A stretch of DNA of 9,854 nt from Candidatus Solibacter sp. (GCA_026394025.1 JAPKZC010000196.1:1-9854); one strand, 5' to 3'. Positions 1-6,772 are shown, counted from the first letter of the stretch. Program-made: numbers and translations. The notes: generated by a model not told the origin, from the letters alone.

Positions 1-2
1 AA

Positions 3-137
3 CTGAACGGCCGTGTGGTGGCCGAGCATGCCGGCGACCCGCAGCGTTCCAAGGTTGGCCCGATCGGCCTACAACTTCACGATCAGTTCTCGATCGTGAA
101 GTTCCGCAATGTGCGGATCAGCGAAGTAGGGCGTTAG
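3..137 (+). CDS. C-terminal end of a DUF1080-type (3-keto-disaccharide hydrolase domain) protein, 5' truncated by the window edge
   Basis: Only the last 44 codons are present; the reading frame enters from the left edge at base 3 and ends at TAG. The closing residues GPIGLQLHDQFSIVKFRNVR are typical of the final beta strands of the DUF1080 lectin-like fold (the concanavalin-like domain now called 3-keto-disaccharide hydrolase), where 'GPIGLQ.H...V.FRNIRI' is the usual ending. Such proteins are often secreted or periplasmic sugar-active enzymes, but neither the signal peptide nor the active site lies in this window. The stop overlaps the argR stop on the other strand by four bases, so the two transcripts converge with no room for a terminator between them. 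The family call rests on a short segment, so it is moderate in strength. Confidence 0.72.
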   Translation: MNGRVVAEHAGDPQRSKVGPIGLQLHDQFSIVKFRNVRISEVGR

Positions 138-571
138 CCGTTTTCGAGCAGGGCCAGGAGTTTTTCCTGGACGCTTTCGGCGGTGGGGTTGTCGGGGGTG
201 ATGACCAGGATGGTGTCGTCCCCGGCGATGGTGCCGACTACTTCCGGCCACTCCTCGTTGTCGAGCGCGACGGCGACGGAGTTGGCGTGGCCAGGCGAGG
301 TTTTGAGAATCACCTGGTTTTGGGCGCGCAGCACGTCGCGCAGGAATTCGGCGGCCAGGAGAGAGAACTGCGGGCCGGTTTCCTCGGGCGCCATTTCTTT
401 GTAGCCTTCCCGCGTCTTGACGAGGCGCAGGTCGCGGATGTCGCGCGAGAGCGTCACCTGCGTGGCGGCAATGCCTTGACTCTTCAGTTCCTGGGCGAGT
501 TCTTCCTGGGTGGAAATCCCCTTGTTGCGGATCAATTTCAAGATCTGGCCTTGACGGTAACTTTTAGTCAT
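134..571 (-). CDS. argR: Arginine repressor ArgR
   Basis: A 145-residue protein, the usual ArgR length. The N-terminal winged helix-turn-helix spans about residues 1-65: an RQGQILKLIRNKGIS opening, then a recognition-helix region with TQVTLSRDIRDLRLVK (residues 37-52) that matches the ArgR/AhrC DNA-binding signature. The C-terminal hexamerisation and arginine-binding domain follows, with PGHANSVA (93-100) and GTIAGDDT (113-120); the paired Asp residues in this motif bind the arginine co-repressor. The start is set by the ATGA overlap with the end of argH (568-571), with a modest GGAAAG ribosome site upstream. It is the last gene of the arginine operon, and the tandem ARG boxes ahead of argF make it very likely autoregulated. 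The frame stays open upstream into argH, but that extension does not resemble ArgR. Stop codon is TAA. Confidence 0.95.
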   Translation of the reverse strand: MTKSYRQGQILKLIRNKGISTQEELAQELKSQGIAATQVTLSRDIRDLRLVKTREGYKEMAPEETGPQFSLLAAEFLRDVLRAQNQVILKTSPGHANSVAVALDNEEWPEVVGTIAGDDTILVITPDNPTAESVQEKLLALLENG

Positions 572-1950
572 ACGATCAACTTTCCGAGGGTTTCTTTGGC
601 GCGTGCGAGCGCAGTGGCCACAGCCTTGTCGCCGGCGCCGCCGGGAACTTCGCGCGACTTCATGCCTTCGGCGGGATTGAGCAGCGCCACGAAATCGGCG
701 GTGAATTCGGGGGCGAAGCGGTGCATCTCTTCGGCGGTCCAATCCGAGGGTTGTTTGCCGGATTGCAGGCTTTCGAGAACGAAGCGTCCCACGATCTGGT
801 GCGCCTGGTGGAAGGGGGTGCCGGCGCGGGCGAGCGCCTCGGCGAGGTCCGTGGCCACCACCCAACTCTCTTCGGCGGCGGCGGCGGGCCGCGCCGGGTT
901 GAGGCGGGTGGAGTCGATCACGCCCGACATCATGAGGAGCGAATCCGCCAACTGGTCGGCAGCATCGAAGAGCGGAATCTTGTCTTCCTGCATGTCGCGA
1001 TTGTAGGTCATGGGGAGGCCCTTCATGGTGACGAGGAGGGAGGTAAGGCAGCCCATGACGCGGCCACTTTTCCCGCGGATGAGTTCGAGCGAATCGGGGT
1101 TCTACTTCTGCGGCAGGAGGCTGGAGCCGCTGGTGACGTTGTCGCCGAGTTCGAGCCAGCCGAACTCCTCGCTGGAATAGAGGATCCAGTCCTCGGCGAG
1201 ACGGCTCAGGTGGATCATGGTGACGGTAGAAGCGTAGAGGAAATCGAGGGCGAAATCGCGATCGCCGGAGACATCCATGCTGTTGCGGGTGATGCCGTCG
1301 AAGCCGAGATCCCTGGCGATGGCCTCACGGTCGAAGGGAAAGCCGCTCCCGGCCAGGGCGCCGGAGCCGAGCGGGAGAATGTTGGCGCGGCGGCGCGCAT
1401 CTTCGAAGCGTTCCCAATCGCGCAGGAACATCTCGAAGTAAGCGAGCAGGTAGTGCGGCCAGAGCACGGCCTGGGCACGGCGCATGTGGGTGTATCCGGG
1501 GACGATGGCGCCGGAGTACAACTGGGCGAGTTCGAGCAGATGGCCCATGACGGAGCAGAGCAGCGCCTGGAGATCCGCGCACTCTTCGCGCAGCCACATG
1601 CGGGTATCGAGCGAGACCTGCTCGTTACGGCTGCGGCCGGTGTGGATCTTGTCGCCGACCTTGCCGGCGCGCTCCTTCAGCTTGCGGATTACCAGCGTGT
1701 GGACGTCCTCATCGGCGGCGCCTTCGTAGAAGGCGGGGGCGGCCGCCTCCACGCGGATCTGCTCGAAGGCGTGGACGATCTGTTCGAGTTCTTCCGCGGT
1801 GAGGATGCCGACGCGCTCGAGGGCGCGCGCGAAGGCCTGCGAGCCGCGGATATCGCAATCGATCAGCCGGCGATCGAAGTGCAGGGAGTTGCCAAAGCGC
1901 TCGAAGACCTCGCCCGGCCCGGTTTCAAAACGCCCACCCCAGAGCTTCAT
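568..1950 (-). pseudogene. argH: Argininosuccinate lyase (argH) interrupted by one in-frame amber codon
   Basis: ArgH splits argininosuccinate into arginine and fumarate, the last step of arginine synthesis. Ignoring one stop, the frame is 460 residues, the normal length, opening MKLWGGRF and closing ETLGKLIV. Family motifs are intact: TGRSRN (104-109), GYTHMRRAQ (152-160) and the fumarase/aspartase superfamily signature GSSLLPQK (275-282). The next codon, 283, is TAG where relatives have lysine (PQKKNPD). The same frame resumes at once with NPDSLELIRGKSGRV and stays open and conserved to the end, so there is no frameshift. Translation stopping at 283 would remove the C-terminal 178 residues, including much of the helical bundle that builds the tetramer active sites, so it should be inactive. 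The start overlaps the end of argG (ATGA, 1947-1950) and the stop overlaps the start of argR. AAG to TAG is a one-base change, so a sequencing or assembly error is a serious alternative to a true pseudogene. Confidence 0.93.
1102..1104 (-). other. In-frame amber (TAG) codon inside argH, codon 283
   Basis: The minus-strand codons here read CAG AAG TAG AAC CCC GAT, i.e. Q K stop N P D. Family members have Q K K N P D, so one A-to-T change in a lysine codon explains it. The first lysine of the pair, the one fixed in the superfamily signature, is intact; the amber sits at the variable position between that lysine and the signature asparagine. The reading frame before and after is the same, since 1102 minus 568 is a multiple of three. 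Confidence 0.95.
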
Positions 1951-3158
1951 TTCGACTTGCCGCCAAGGGCGGCCCGCACCTTCATGGGCAGCCCGATGAG
2001 GTTGATGAAGCCGAGCGCGTCCTTTTGGTCGTAGCTGGCGCCCATGGTGAAGCTGGCGATATCGAGCGAGTAGAGGGAGAAGGGCGATTTGCGCGAAAGC
2101 GGCGTGATGTTGCCCTTGTAGAGCTGCAATTTGATTTCGCCCGTAGTGTTTTCGCAGACCTTGTCGAAGAAGGCGTCCAGGGCCTCGCGGAGGGGCGTGA
2201 ACCAAAGACCGTTGTAGACCATCTCGGCCCAATCGAGCGCTAGTTTCTGCTTGTAGTGCAGCGTGTTCTTATCCAGCGTGAGGGCTTCGAGTTCGCGGAT
2301 GGCGAACATGATCAGCGATCCGCCGGGGGTCTCATAACAGCCCCGCGACTTCATGCCGACGAAGCGGTTCTCGACGAGATCGATGCGGCCGATGCCGTGC
2401 GCGGCGCCGATGGTGTTGAGGGTTTCGAGCAGTTCGAAAGCCTTCATGGTTTTGCCGTCGACCGAGACGGGGACGCCTTTCTCGAAACCGATGGTGACCT
2501 CACCCGGCGTGTCAGGGGCCTGGGCCGGGCTCTTGGAGAGCATCCAGATTTCGTCCGGCGCGGCGTTGGCGGGGTCTTCCAGCGCACCGCCCTCGTGGGA
2601 GATGTGCCAGATGTTGCGATCGCGGCTGTAGATTTTGGTGGTGGAGGCGGAGATGGGGATATTGCGCTCGCGGGCGTAATCGATGGCGTCCTCGCGGGAG
2701 ACGATATTCCACTCACGCCAGGGTGCGATCACGGGCAGGTGGGGGGCCAGCGCCTTGTAGGTCAACTCGAAGCGGACCTGGTCGTTGCCCTTGCCAGTGC
2801 AGCCGTGGGAGAGGGCGTCGCAGCCGCTGGCCAGCGCCACTTCCACCTGTTTTTTGGCGAGCAGGGGGCGCGCGATGGAGGTGCCGAGGAGATACTTGTG
2901 CTCGTAGACGCCACCGGAGCGTACCAGTTTCCAAAGGTACTGGGAGACGAACTCCTCACGCATGTCCTCGATATAGACTTCGGAGGCGCCGGTCTTGCGC
3001 GCCTTCTCTTCCAGGCCGGTAAGCTCATCGCCGCCCTGGCCGATATCGCCGCACACCGCGACGACTTCGCAGCCGTAGTTTTCCTTCAACCACGGAATGA
3101 TGACAGAGGTATCCAGCCCGCCCGAGTAAGCGAGCGCTACTTTCTTCGGTTTGCTCAT
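1947..3158 (-). CDS. argG: Argininosuccinate synthase
   Basis: A 403-residue cytoplasmic enzyme, typical length, that joins citrulline and aspartate using ATP to give argininosuccinate. The N-terminal PP-loop of the adenine nucleotide alpha-hydrolase fold is AYSGGLDTS (10-18). The second signature, SHGCTGKGNDQVRFE, lies at 117-131. Further conserved stretches are EHKYLLGTSIARPL (86-99) and, later, ENRFVGMKSRGCYETPGG in the synthetase domain. The ATG at 3158 begins directly before the universal KVALAYSGGLD strand, so no longer start is needed; a weak AGAG sits about ten bases upstream. It lies 30 bases after argF and its TGA overlaps the argH start, giving a translationally coupled argFGHR string. 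Nothing in it looks damaged. Confidence 0.97.
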   Translation of the reverse strand: MSKPKKVALAYSGGLDTSVIIPWLKENYGCEVVAVCGDIGQGGDELTGLEEKARKTGASEVYIEDMREEFVSQYLWKLVRSGGVYEHKYLLGTSIARPLLAKKQVEVALASGCDALSHGCTGKGNDQVRFELTYKALAPHLPVIAPWREWNIVSREDAIDYARERNIPISASTTKIYSRDRNIWHISHEGGALEDPANAAPDEIWMLSKSPAQAPDTPGEVTIGFEKGVPVSVDGKTMKAFELLETLNTIGAAHGIGRIDLVENRFVGMKSRGCYETPGGSLIMFAIRELEALTLDKNTLHYKQKLALDWAEMVYNGLWFTPLREALDAFFDKVCENTTGEIKLQLYKGNITPLSRKSPFSLYSLDIASFTMGASYDQKDALGFINLIGLPMKVRAALGGKSK

Positions 3159-3188
3159 AAGGTGTCTCTATTTTAAGTCAGCGGCGTG

Positions 3189-4139
3189 CTAAGTCAGCAT
3201 CATCAGCAGCAGGGCTTTTTGGGCATGAAGCCGGTTTTCCGCCTGGTCGAATACCACCGAGCGCGGGTGTTCCATGATGGAGTCGGTAACCTCTTCGTCG
3301 CGCTTGGCGGGCAAGCAGTGCATGAAGACGGCGTCGGGACGCGCCAGGGAGAAGAGCGTATCGTTCACCTGGTAATCGCGGAAAGCGCGCTTGCGTTCGA
3401 CGGCTTCCTGCTCCTGGCCCATGCTGGCCCAGACGTCGGTGTAGACCGCGTGCGCGCCGGCGAGGGCGGCGGCGGTATCGTGCGTAATCAGCAGGCACGC
3501 GCCGGTGACGGCGGCGAGCCCTTCGGCCTGGGTGACAATTTCGGGATCGGGCAGGTATCCCTCGGGGCAGCCGAGGGCGAAATCCATACCGAGGCGCAGT
3601 CCGGTCAACATGAGCGACTGGGCAACGTTGTTGCCGTCGCCGATAAAAGTCAGCTTGAGCCCGTGGAGCAGGGCGACGCCGAAGTGTTCGCGGATGGTCT
3701 GGACATCGGCGAGCGCCTGGCAGGGATGGTAGAGGTCGCTGAGGGCGTTGATGACGGGGACGCGGGACCATTCGGCGAGGCCATCGACAGTGCTCTGGAG
3801 GAAAACGCGGGCGACCAGGCCATTGACCCAGCGGTCCAGGTTGCGGGCGACGTCTTTGAGGGGCTCGCGGATACCGATGGGGCCTTCCAGGAAAACCGAT
3901 CCACCGCCCATCTGCTTCATGGCGAGTTCGAAAGTTAGCTTGGTACGAAGCGACGGTTTCTCGAAGAGCATGCCGATGTTCTTGCCGTCGAGAGAGTGGG
4001 CGTAGTCGGCGGGGGAGGCTTTGACTTCGGCGGCGAGGTCTAGGAGATATAGGAGTTCGTCGTCGGTGAGGTCGAGATCCTTCAGGAAGTCGGGGGCGGC
4101 GGTTTTGAGGATTTGGTTCGGAGCAAACATAGTGGCCAC
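3189..4139 (-). CDS. argF: Ornithine carbamoyltransferase
   Basis: Transfers the carbamoyl group of carbamoyl phosphate to ornithine, giving citrulline. Counting from the ATG at 4130, the carbamoyl-phosphate loop is FEKPSLRTKLTFE (56-68), HPCQALAD is at 135-142, the ornithine-binding loop DVWASMG at 232-238 and HCLPA at 271-275. The SMG motif favours ornithine over acetyl- or succinylornithine. Length is 313 residues from the ATG or 316 from the GTG at 4139. I chose the GTG because a GAGG ribosome site at 4148-4151 lies eight bases before it, but 17 bases before the ATG. A third in-frame GTG at 4169 lies inside the operator and near the predicted transcription start, so it is unlikely. It is the first gene of the operon, directly behind the promoter and ARG boxes. 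Stop codon is TAG. Confidence 0.95.
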   Translation of the reverse strand: MATMFAPNQILKTAAPDFLKDLDLTDDELLYLLDLAAEVKASPADYAHSLDGKNIGMLFEKPSLRTKLTFELAMKQMGGGSVFLEGPIGIREPLKDVARNLDRWVNGLVARVFLQSTVDGLAEWSRVPVINALSDLYHPCQALADVQTIREHFGVALLHGLKLTFIGDGNNVAQSLMLTGLRLGMDFALGCPEGYLPDPEIVTQAEGLAAVTGACLLITHDTAAALAGAHAVYTDVWASMGQEQEAVERKRAFRDYQVNDTLFSLARPDAVFMHCLPAKRDEEVTDSIMEHPRSVVFDQAENRLHAQKALLLMMLT

Positions 4140-4147
4140 GGAAGACG

Positions 4148-4151
4148 CCTC
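4148..4151 (-). promoter_or_regulatory. Ribosome-binding site deciding the argF start
   Basis: GAGG on the minus strand, with an eight-base spacer to the GTG at 4139. It is the only purine-rich site between the operator and the ATG at 4130, and at 17 bases it is too far away to serve that ATG well. Confidence 0.5.
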
Positions 4152-4152
4152 A

Positions 4153-4190
4153 ATTGAATGATTATTCACCTAGATGAATAATCACACATT
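4153..4190 (-). promoter_or_regulatory. Tandem ARG boxes: predicted ArgR operator of the argFGHR operon
   Basis: The ARG box consensus is WNTGAATWWWWATTCANW. On the minus strand the promoter-distal site (4153-4170) has core TGAAT-AATC-ATTCA, matching both five-base half-sites exactly. The second site (4173-4190) has core TGTGT-GATT-ATTCA, with one perfect and one partial half. The two 18-base boxes are two bases apart, like the 2-3 base spacing known for ArgR operators in E. coli and relatives. Half-sites of the two boxes also form an inverted repeat with perfect ten-base arms (TGATTATTCA / TGAATAATCA, 4159-4184) around a six-base spacer. The site overlaps the predicted -10 and start region, so bound ArgR would block RNA polymerase. 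ArgR is encoded as the last gene of the same operon. Confidence 0.8.
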
Positions 4191-4206
4191 GCGAGGTTGG
4201 GGTCAA
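4178..4206 (-). promoter_or_regulatory. Sigma70-like promoter of the arginine operon
   Basis: Minus strand: -35 TTGACC (4201-4206, five of six consensus bases), a 17-base spacer, and -10 GATTAT (4178-4183, four of six). The transcription start would fall near 4171, giving a leader of about 31 bases to the GTG at 4139. The -10 lies within the upstream ARG box and the start lies between the two boxes, the expected arrangement for repression by occlusion. Confidence 0.6.
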
Positions 4207-4306
4207 GCCATGCGGGATGCCGATACGAACCCACTTCCATGGCGGCGCGCACGATATCGGCGCACGGGGCACGCGAGGCCAATCGCGAGAACCCGGCGTA
4301 AGCCGG
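4191..4306 (-). other. Intergenic block between the methyltransferase stop and the argF operator; open in the methyltransferase frame
   Basis: Besides the argF -35 box and a small stem-loop I see no gene start with a ribosome site here. The frame of the upstream methyltransferase stays open for 46 codons after its TAG, reading PAYAGFSRLASRAPCADIVR and then a stretch containing MEVGSYRHPAWLDPNL, and ends at a TGA (4166-4168) inside an ARG box. In GC-rich DNA this can be chance. An imperfect inverted repeat CCGATA/TATCGG (4220-4260) also lies here. The block could be a former coding tail or a dispersed intergenic repeat; the single window cannot decide. Confidence 0.4.
4293..4306 (-). terminator. 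Small stem-loop directly after the methyltransferase stop, possible weak terminator
   Basis: On the minus strand CCGGC-TTAC-GCCGG forms a five-base-pair GC stem with a four-base loop, starting one base after the TAG. It is followed by GTTCTC rather than a run of T, so it is at best a weak or factor-assisted terminator between the methyltransferase transcript and the arginine operon. Confidence 0.3.
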
Positions 4307-5164
4307 CTACGGTTTGAAAAACCAAGCCCAGAGGTATTGAGTCCCGGCCCCTTCCAGATAGCGCGCTTCGAACCCGCAGCGAAGAGCCATGGCGCGCAGC
4401 TCTTCTTCGCTGAAGGAGACGCCGTGCCAGGTGTCGGCGGGCGCTTCGTCTGGAGCGGGACCGCCCTCCACCTGGAATTTGAACAGGGCGCCGGGCTCCA
4501 GCACACGGTGGACCTCGCGAACGTAGGTTTCGATGACAGAACGCTCCGGAACGTGCTGGAAGACGAGGAACGAGAACGCGAAGTGGAATGGAGCCGCGGG
4601 CAGCACGGAGAGATCGGCGCCGTTGTTGACATAGAGCCGGACGTTGGGAAGAGCGCCGGCGGTCTCGCGCGCCTGTCGGATCATCTCCCCGCTAACGTCC
4701 ACGGCGTGGATTTCGCCGAAGACCGCGGCGAGCGCCCTGGTCAGGCGGCCGGCGCCGCAGCCGATCTCGACGATGCGCATCCGGCGGGGGTCGCTGCCCT
4801 GGCAGATATTCTCCAGGTCGTTCAGGATGTGATCGCGGACGTTGGCTTCGCCGGAATCGAAAAAGGACTCTTCGGTACGGGCCTGCTCGCCGGTGACAAT
4901 GAAGTAGCGGGAACTGGTGCGGGCGCGGTTGTCCCAGTCGTTGCGCATTCTCTCGTTGATGGAGCTTCCGTCACCGGACGCAGCGGCGAGTGCGCGAGCC
5001 TCTTCGCCCGATTTATCGAGTTGCTGGCGCAGAGCCCGTTCGCGTTCCAGGCTTTCGTCCAGTTCGTGCTGCAATCGCGCGCAATGAGCGGCGAACGCTT
5101 CTCGGTCCAAAACCAGGCGTCGCAGGCGGGGCACGTGGAGCAGGAGTTTGTCGAGTCGCGTCAT
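4307..5164 (-). CDS. Class I SAM-dependent methyltransferase with an N-terminal coiled coil
   Basis: A 285-residue protein. Residues 132-140 read VEIGCGAGR, the glycine-rich SAM-binding motif I, followed by an acidic end of strand 2 (HAVDVSGEM, 153-161) and a motif resembling FLVFQHVPE (199-207), as in methyltransferase family 11/25 proteins. The first 60 or so residues are charged and heptad-like (HCARLQHELDESLERERALR), suggesting a coiled coil that could dimerise the enzyme or dock a partner; the linker AAASGDGSS separates it from the catalytic part. The substrate cannot be told from sequence. Its ATG overlaps the stop of the 46-residue ORF upstream (ATGA), while the nearest strong ribosome site (AGGAGG) is 19 bases away, so translation is probably coupled. 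It ends with TAG. Confidence 0.85.
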   Translation of the reverse strand: MTRLDKLLLHVPRLRRLVLDREAFAAHCARLQHELDESLERERALRQQLDKSGEEARALAAASGDGSSINERMRNDWDNRARTSSRYFIVTGEQARTEESFFDSGEANVRDHILNDLENICQGSDPRRMRIVEIGCGAGRLTRALAAVFGEIHAVDVSGEMIRQARETAGALPNVRLYVNNGADLSVLPAAPFHFAFSFLVFQHVPERSVIETYVREVHRVLEPGALFKFQVEGGPAPDEAPADTWHGVSFSEEELRAMALRCGFEARYLEGAGTQYLWAWFFKP

Positions 5165-5301
5165 GGCGTCGGTGCGGGCCTGGCCTCCTGCACGAAGCGG
5201 TCGACTGCGCCCATGCCGCGTTCAAGGAATTGGCCGATCACAGTGGTCACGTGCATCACAATTATCGCGCACCAGGGCACGACATACTCGGAAAGTGGCA
5301 T
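5161..5301 (-). CDS. Predicted 46-residue single-helix membrane microprotein
   Basis: Between the deaminase and the methyltransferase lies a short frame starting MPLSEYVVPWCAIIVMHVTT. About residues 5-25 are hydrophobic enough for one membrane helix, followed by QFLERGMGAVDRFVQEARP, a charged amphipathic tail ending in PAPTP. An AGGAG overlapping the deaminase stop codon lies 13 bases before the ATG, somewhat far. Its TGA overlaps the methyltransferase ATG (ATGA), the same coupling seen elsewhere on this strand. It fills a gap that would otherwise be the only unexplained space in this gene group. I recognise no family. It could be chance, so confidence is moderate. Confidence 0.5.
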   Translation of the reverse strand: MPLSEYVVPWCAIIVMHVTTVIGQFLERGMGAVDRFVQEARPAPTP

Positions 5302-5317
5302 ACCAGCGCGGCGGCTC

Positions 5318-6772
5318 CTAAGCAGATTGAAGTTTGGCGGCAAGGCTGCGATGCCGGCGCAGAATCGATTCCAGCGATATGGACTGCAGTGCGCCGCCCT
5401 CGATAAGGACGCGCCCTTCCACCACCAGCGTGTCCACTTGTGCCGGGGCGCACAACAGAAGCGCGGACACGGCGTCCCCCGCTCCGCTGTAACCGGCGCC
5501 GCGTAAATCGAACATCGCCACGTCGGCGCGCTTGCCCGGTTCCAGGCTGCCGATATCGTCGCGACCCAGGCAGCGTGCGCCTTCCACCGTCGCCATCCGC
5601 AAGGCCTCGACCACCGATAGCGCCCCCGCCCCATAGCGCACGCGCTGTAGCAGCAACGCCTGGCGTACTTCCGCCAACAGGTGCGAGCTGTCATTGGAAG
5701 CGCTGCCGTCCACGCCAATGCCAACCGGGCAGCCGGCACTGCGTAGCGCCGGGACCGGCGCGATGCCGGAACCCAGACGCATGTTCGAACTCGGGCAGTG
5801 CGCAATACCCACCCCCGCGCGCCCCAGGCGCTTCACTTCGCCGCGGTTGAAATGAATGCCGTGCGCCAGCCATGTGTCGCCGCCGAGCCATCCCACGTCC
5901 TCTAACAAGTCCAGCGGCCGCTTGCCAAACCGGCTCAGGCAGTAGGCATCTTCATCGCGCGTCTCGGCCAGATGGGTATGCAGCCGCACACCGTGACGGC
6001 GAGCCATGCCGGCGCTGGCGCGCATCAGTTCGGGCGACACGGAAAACGGCGAACACGGCGCCAGCGCCAGACGCAACATGGAACCGGGCGCGGGGTCGTG
6101 GTGGCTGGCGATCAAACGCTCGCAATCCTGGAGGATTCGTTCTTCGTTCTGCACCACCGAATCCGGCGGCAGCCCGCCTTTGCTCCGACCCACACTCATA
6201 CTGCCGCGCGTGGGATGGAAGCGCATGCCGATGCGGCGCGCCGCTTCAATCTGCGCGTCGATCAGATTGGCGCGGCCGCGCGGGAACAGATAGTGGTGGT
6301 CGCTGGTGGTGGTACATCCGGAGAGCAGGAGTTCCGCCATGCCGGCCAGTGCCGCCACGTGGACGCACTCCTCATCCAGCCTGGCCCAAATCGGGTACAG
6401 GGTGCGCAGCCAGTCGAAGAGTTTGGCGTCCGCCGCGGGAGCATAGGCGCGGGTCAGGGTCTGGTATAGATGATGGTGCGTATTGATCAGGCCGGGCAGT
6501 GCGATGGAGTGCCGGCCATCGATGATACGATCCGCCTTGGGCAGACCCGCGGCGCCGCTTCCGACACGCCGGATCTCGCCATTCTCCGTGTAGATATACC
6601 CGCCGCGCAGCACCTGGCTCTCCGCGTCCATCAGGACTATCGTGTGAATATTCCGAATCAGGAGGGAGTTCGTGGGCGTGGATAGAGACCGCTCCCTGAC
6701 GGTCGCGGCTCGGCTTGGAGCACCTCCGGGCCGGGAGCTTCCAAGTACGTCGGCGATCCTATTGACCAACAT
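5318..6772 (-). CDS. 8-oxoguanine deaminase / hydroxyatrazine-hydrolase-like amidohydrolase
   Basis: A 484-residue amidohydrolase-superfamily enzyme (subtype with TrzN, AtzB, SsnA and 8-oxoguanine deaminase) that would deaminate a purine or triazine ring in the cytoplasm. The metal pair is in NTHHHLYQ (H99 and H101), the third His in HTHLAE (H267, with substrate-side E270), and the metal Asp in GVDGSASND (D355). The stretches HHHLYQTLTRAYAP, AELLLSGCTTTSDHHY, MRFHPTRGSMSVG and APCSPFSVSPELM closely follow what I know of Pseudomonas 8-oxoguanine deaminase, so this is the best substrate guess. The ATG at 6772 shares its A with the stop of the upstream ThrC-like gene (TGATG), which supports coupling. 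This start adds about 35 residues before the usual NSLLIRNIHTIV beginning; no good internal start is visible. The frame runs further upstream only as an overlap with the ThrC-like gene. Ends with TAG. Confidence 0.88.
   Translation of the reverse strand: MLVNRIADVLGSSRPGGAPSRAATVRERSLSTPTNSLLIRNIHTIVLMDAESQVLRGGYIYTENGEIRRVGSGAAGLPKADRIIDGRHSIALPGLINTHHHLYQTLTRAYAPAADAKLFDWLRTLYPIWARLDEECVHVAALAGMAELLLSGCTTTSDHHYLFPRGRANLIDAQIEAARRIGMRFHPTRGSMSVGRSKGGLPPDSVVQNEERILQDCERLIASHHDPAPGSMLRLALAPCSPFSVSPELMRASAGMARRHGVRLHTHLAETRDEDAYCLSRFGKRPLDLLEDVGWLGGDTWLAHGIHFNRGEVKRLGRAGVGIAHCPSSNMRLGSGIAPVPALRSAGCPVGIGVDGSASNDSSHLLAEVRQALLLQRVRYGAGALSVVEALRMATVEGARCLGRDDIGSLEPGKRADVAMFDLRGAGYSGAGDAVSALLLCAPAQVDTLVVEGRVLIEGGALQSISLESILRRHRSLAAKLQSA

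Noticed and set aside
1102..1104. General recoding of TAG (for example as pyrrolysine or lysine)
   Set aside because: TAG ends the DUF1080 protein, argF, the methyltransferase, the deaminase and the 59-residue gene at the expected protein ends, so TAG is an ordinary stop here. Site-specific read-through of argH remains open but has no support in the window.
721..2034. Long plus-strand open frame (437 codons) opposite argH
   Set aside because: It is antisense to a clearly conserved gene, has low-complexity Gly/Ala/Glu/Arg-rich sequence and no family motif; GC-rich DNA opens such shadow frames. The same applies to the plus-strand frames opposite argG, argF and the methyltransferase, and the minus-strand frames opposite pepD.
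4130..4169. argF starting at the GTG at 4169
   Set aside because: That codon lies within the ARG box and about at the predicted transcription start, leaving no room for a ribosome site; the added residues are not expected in the family.
4166..4240. A 24-residue attenuation leader peptide (MEVGSYRHP...) before argF
   Set aside because: The argF -35 box lies inside this short frame, so it would not be on the argF transcript, and it has no run of arginine codons.
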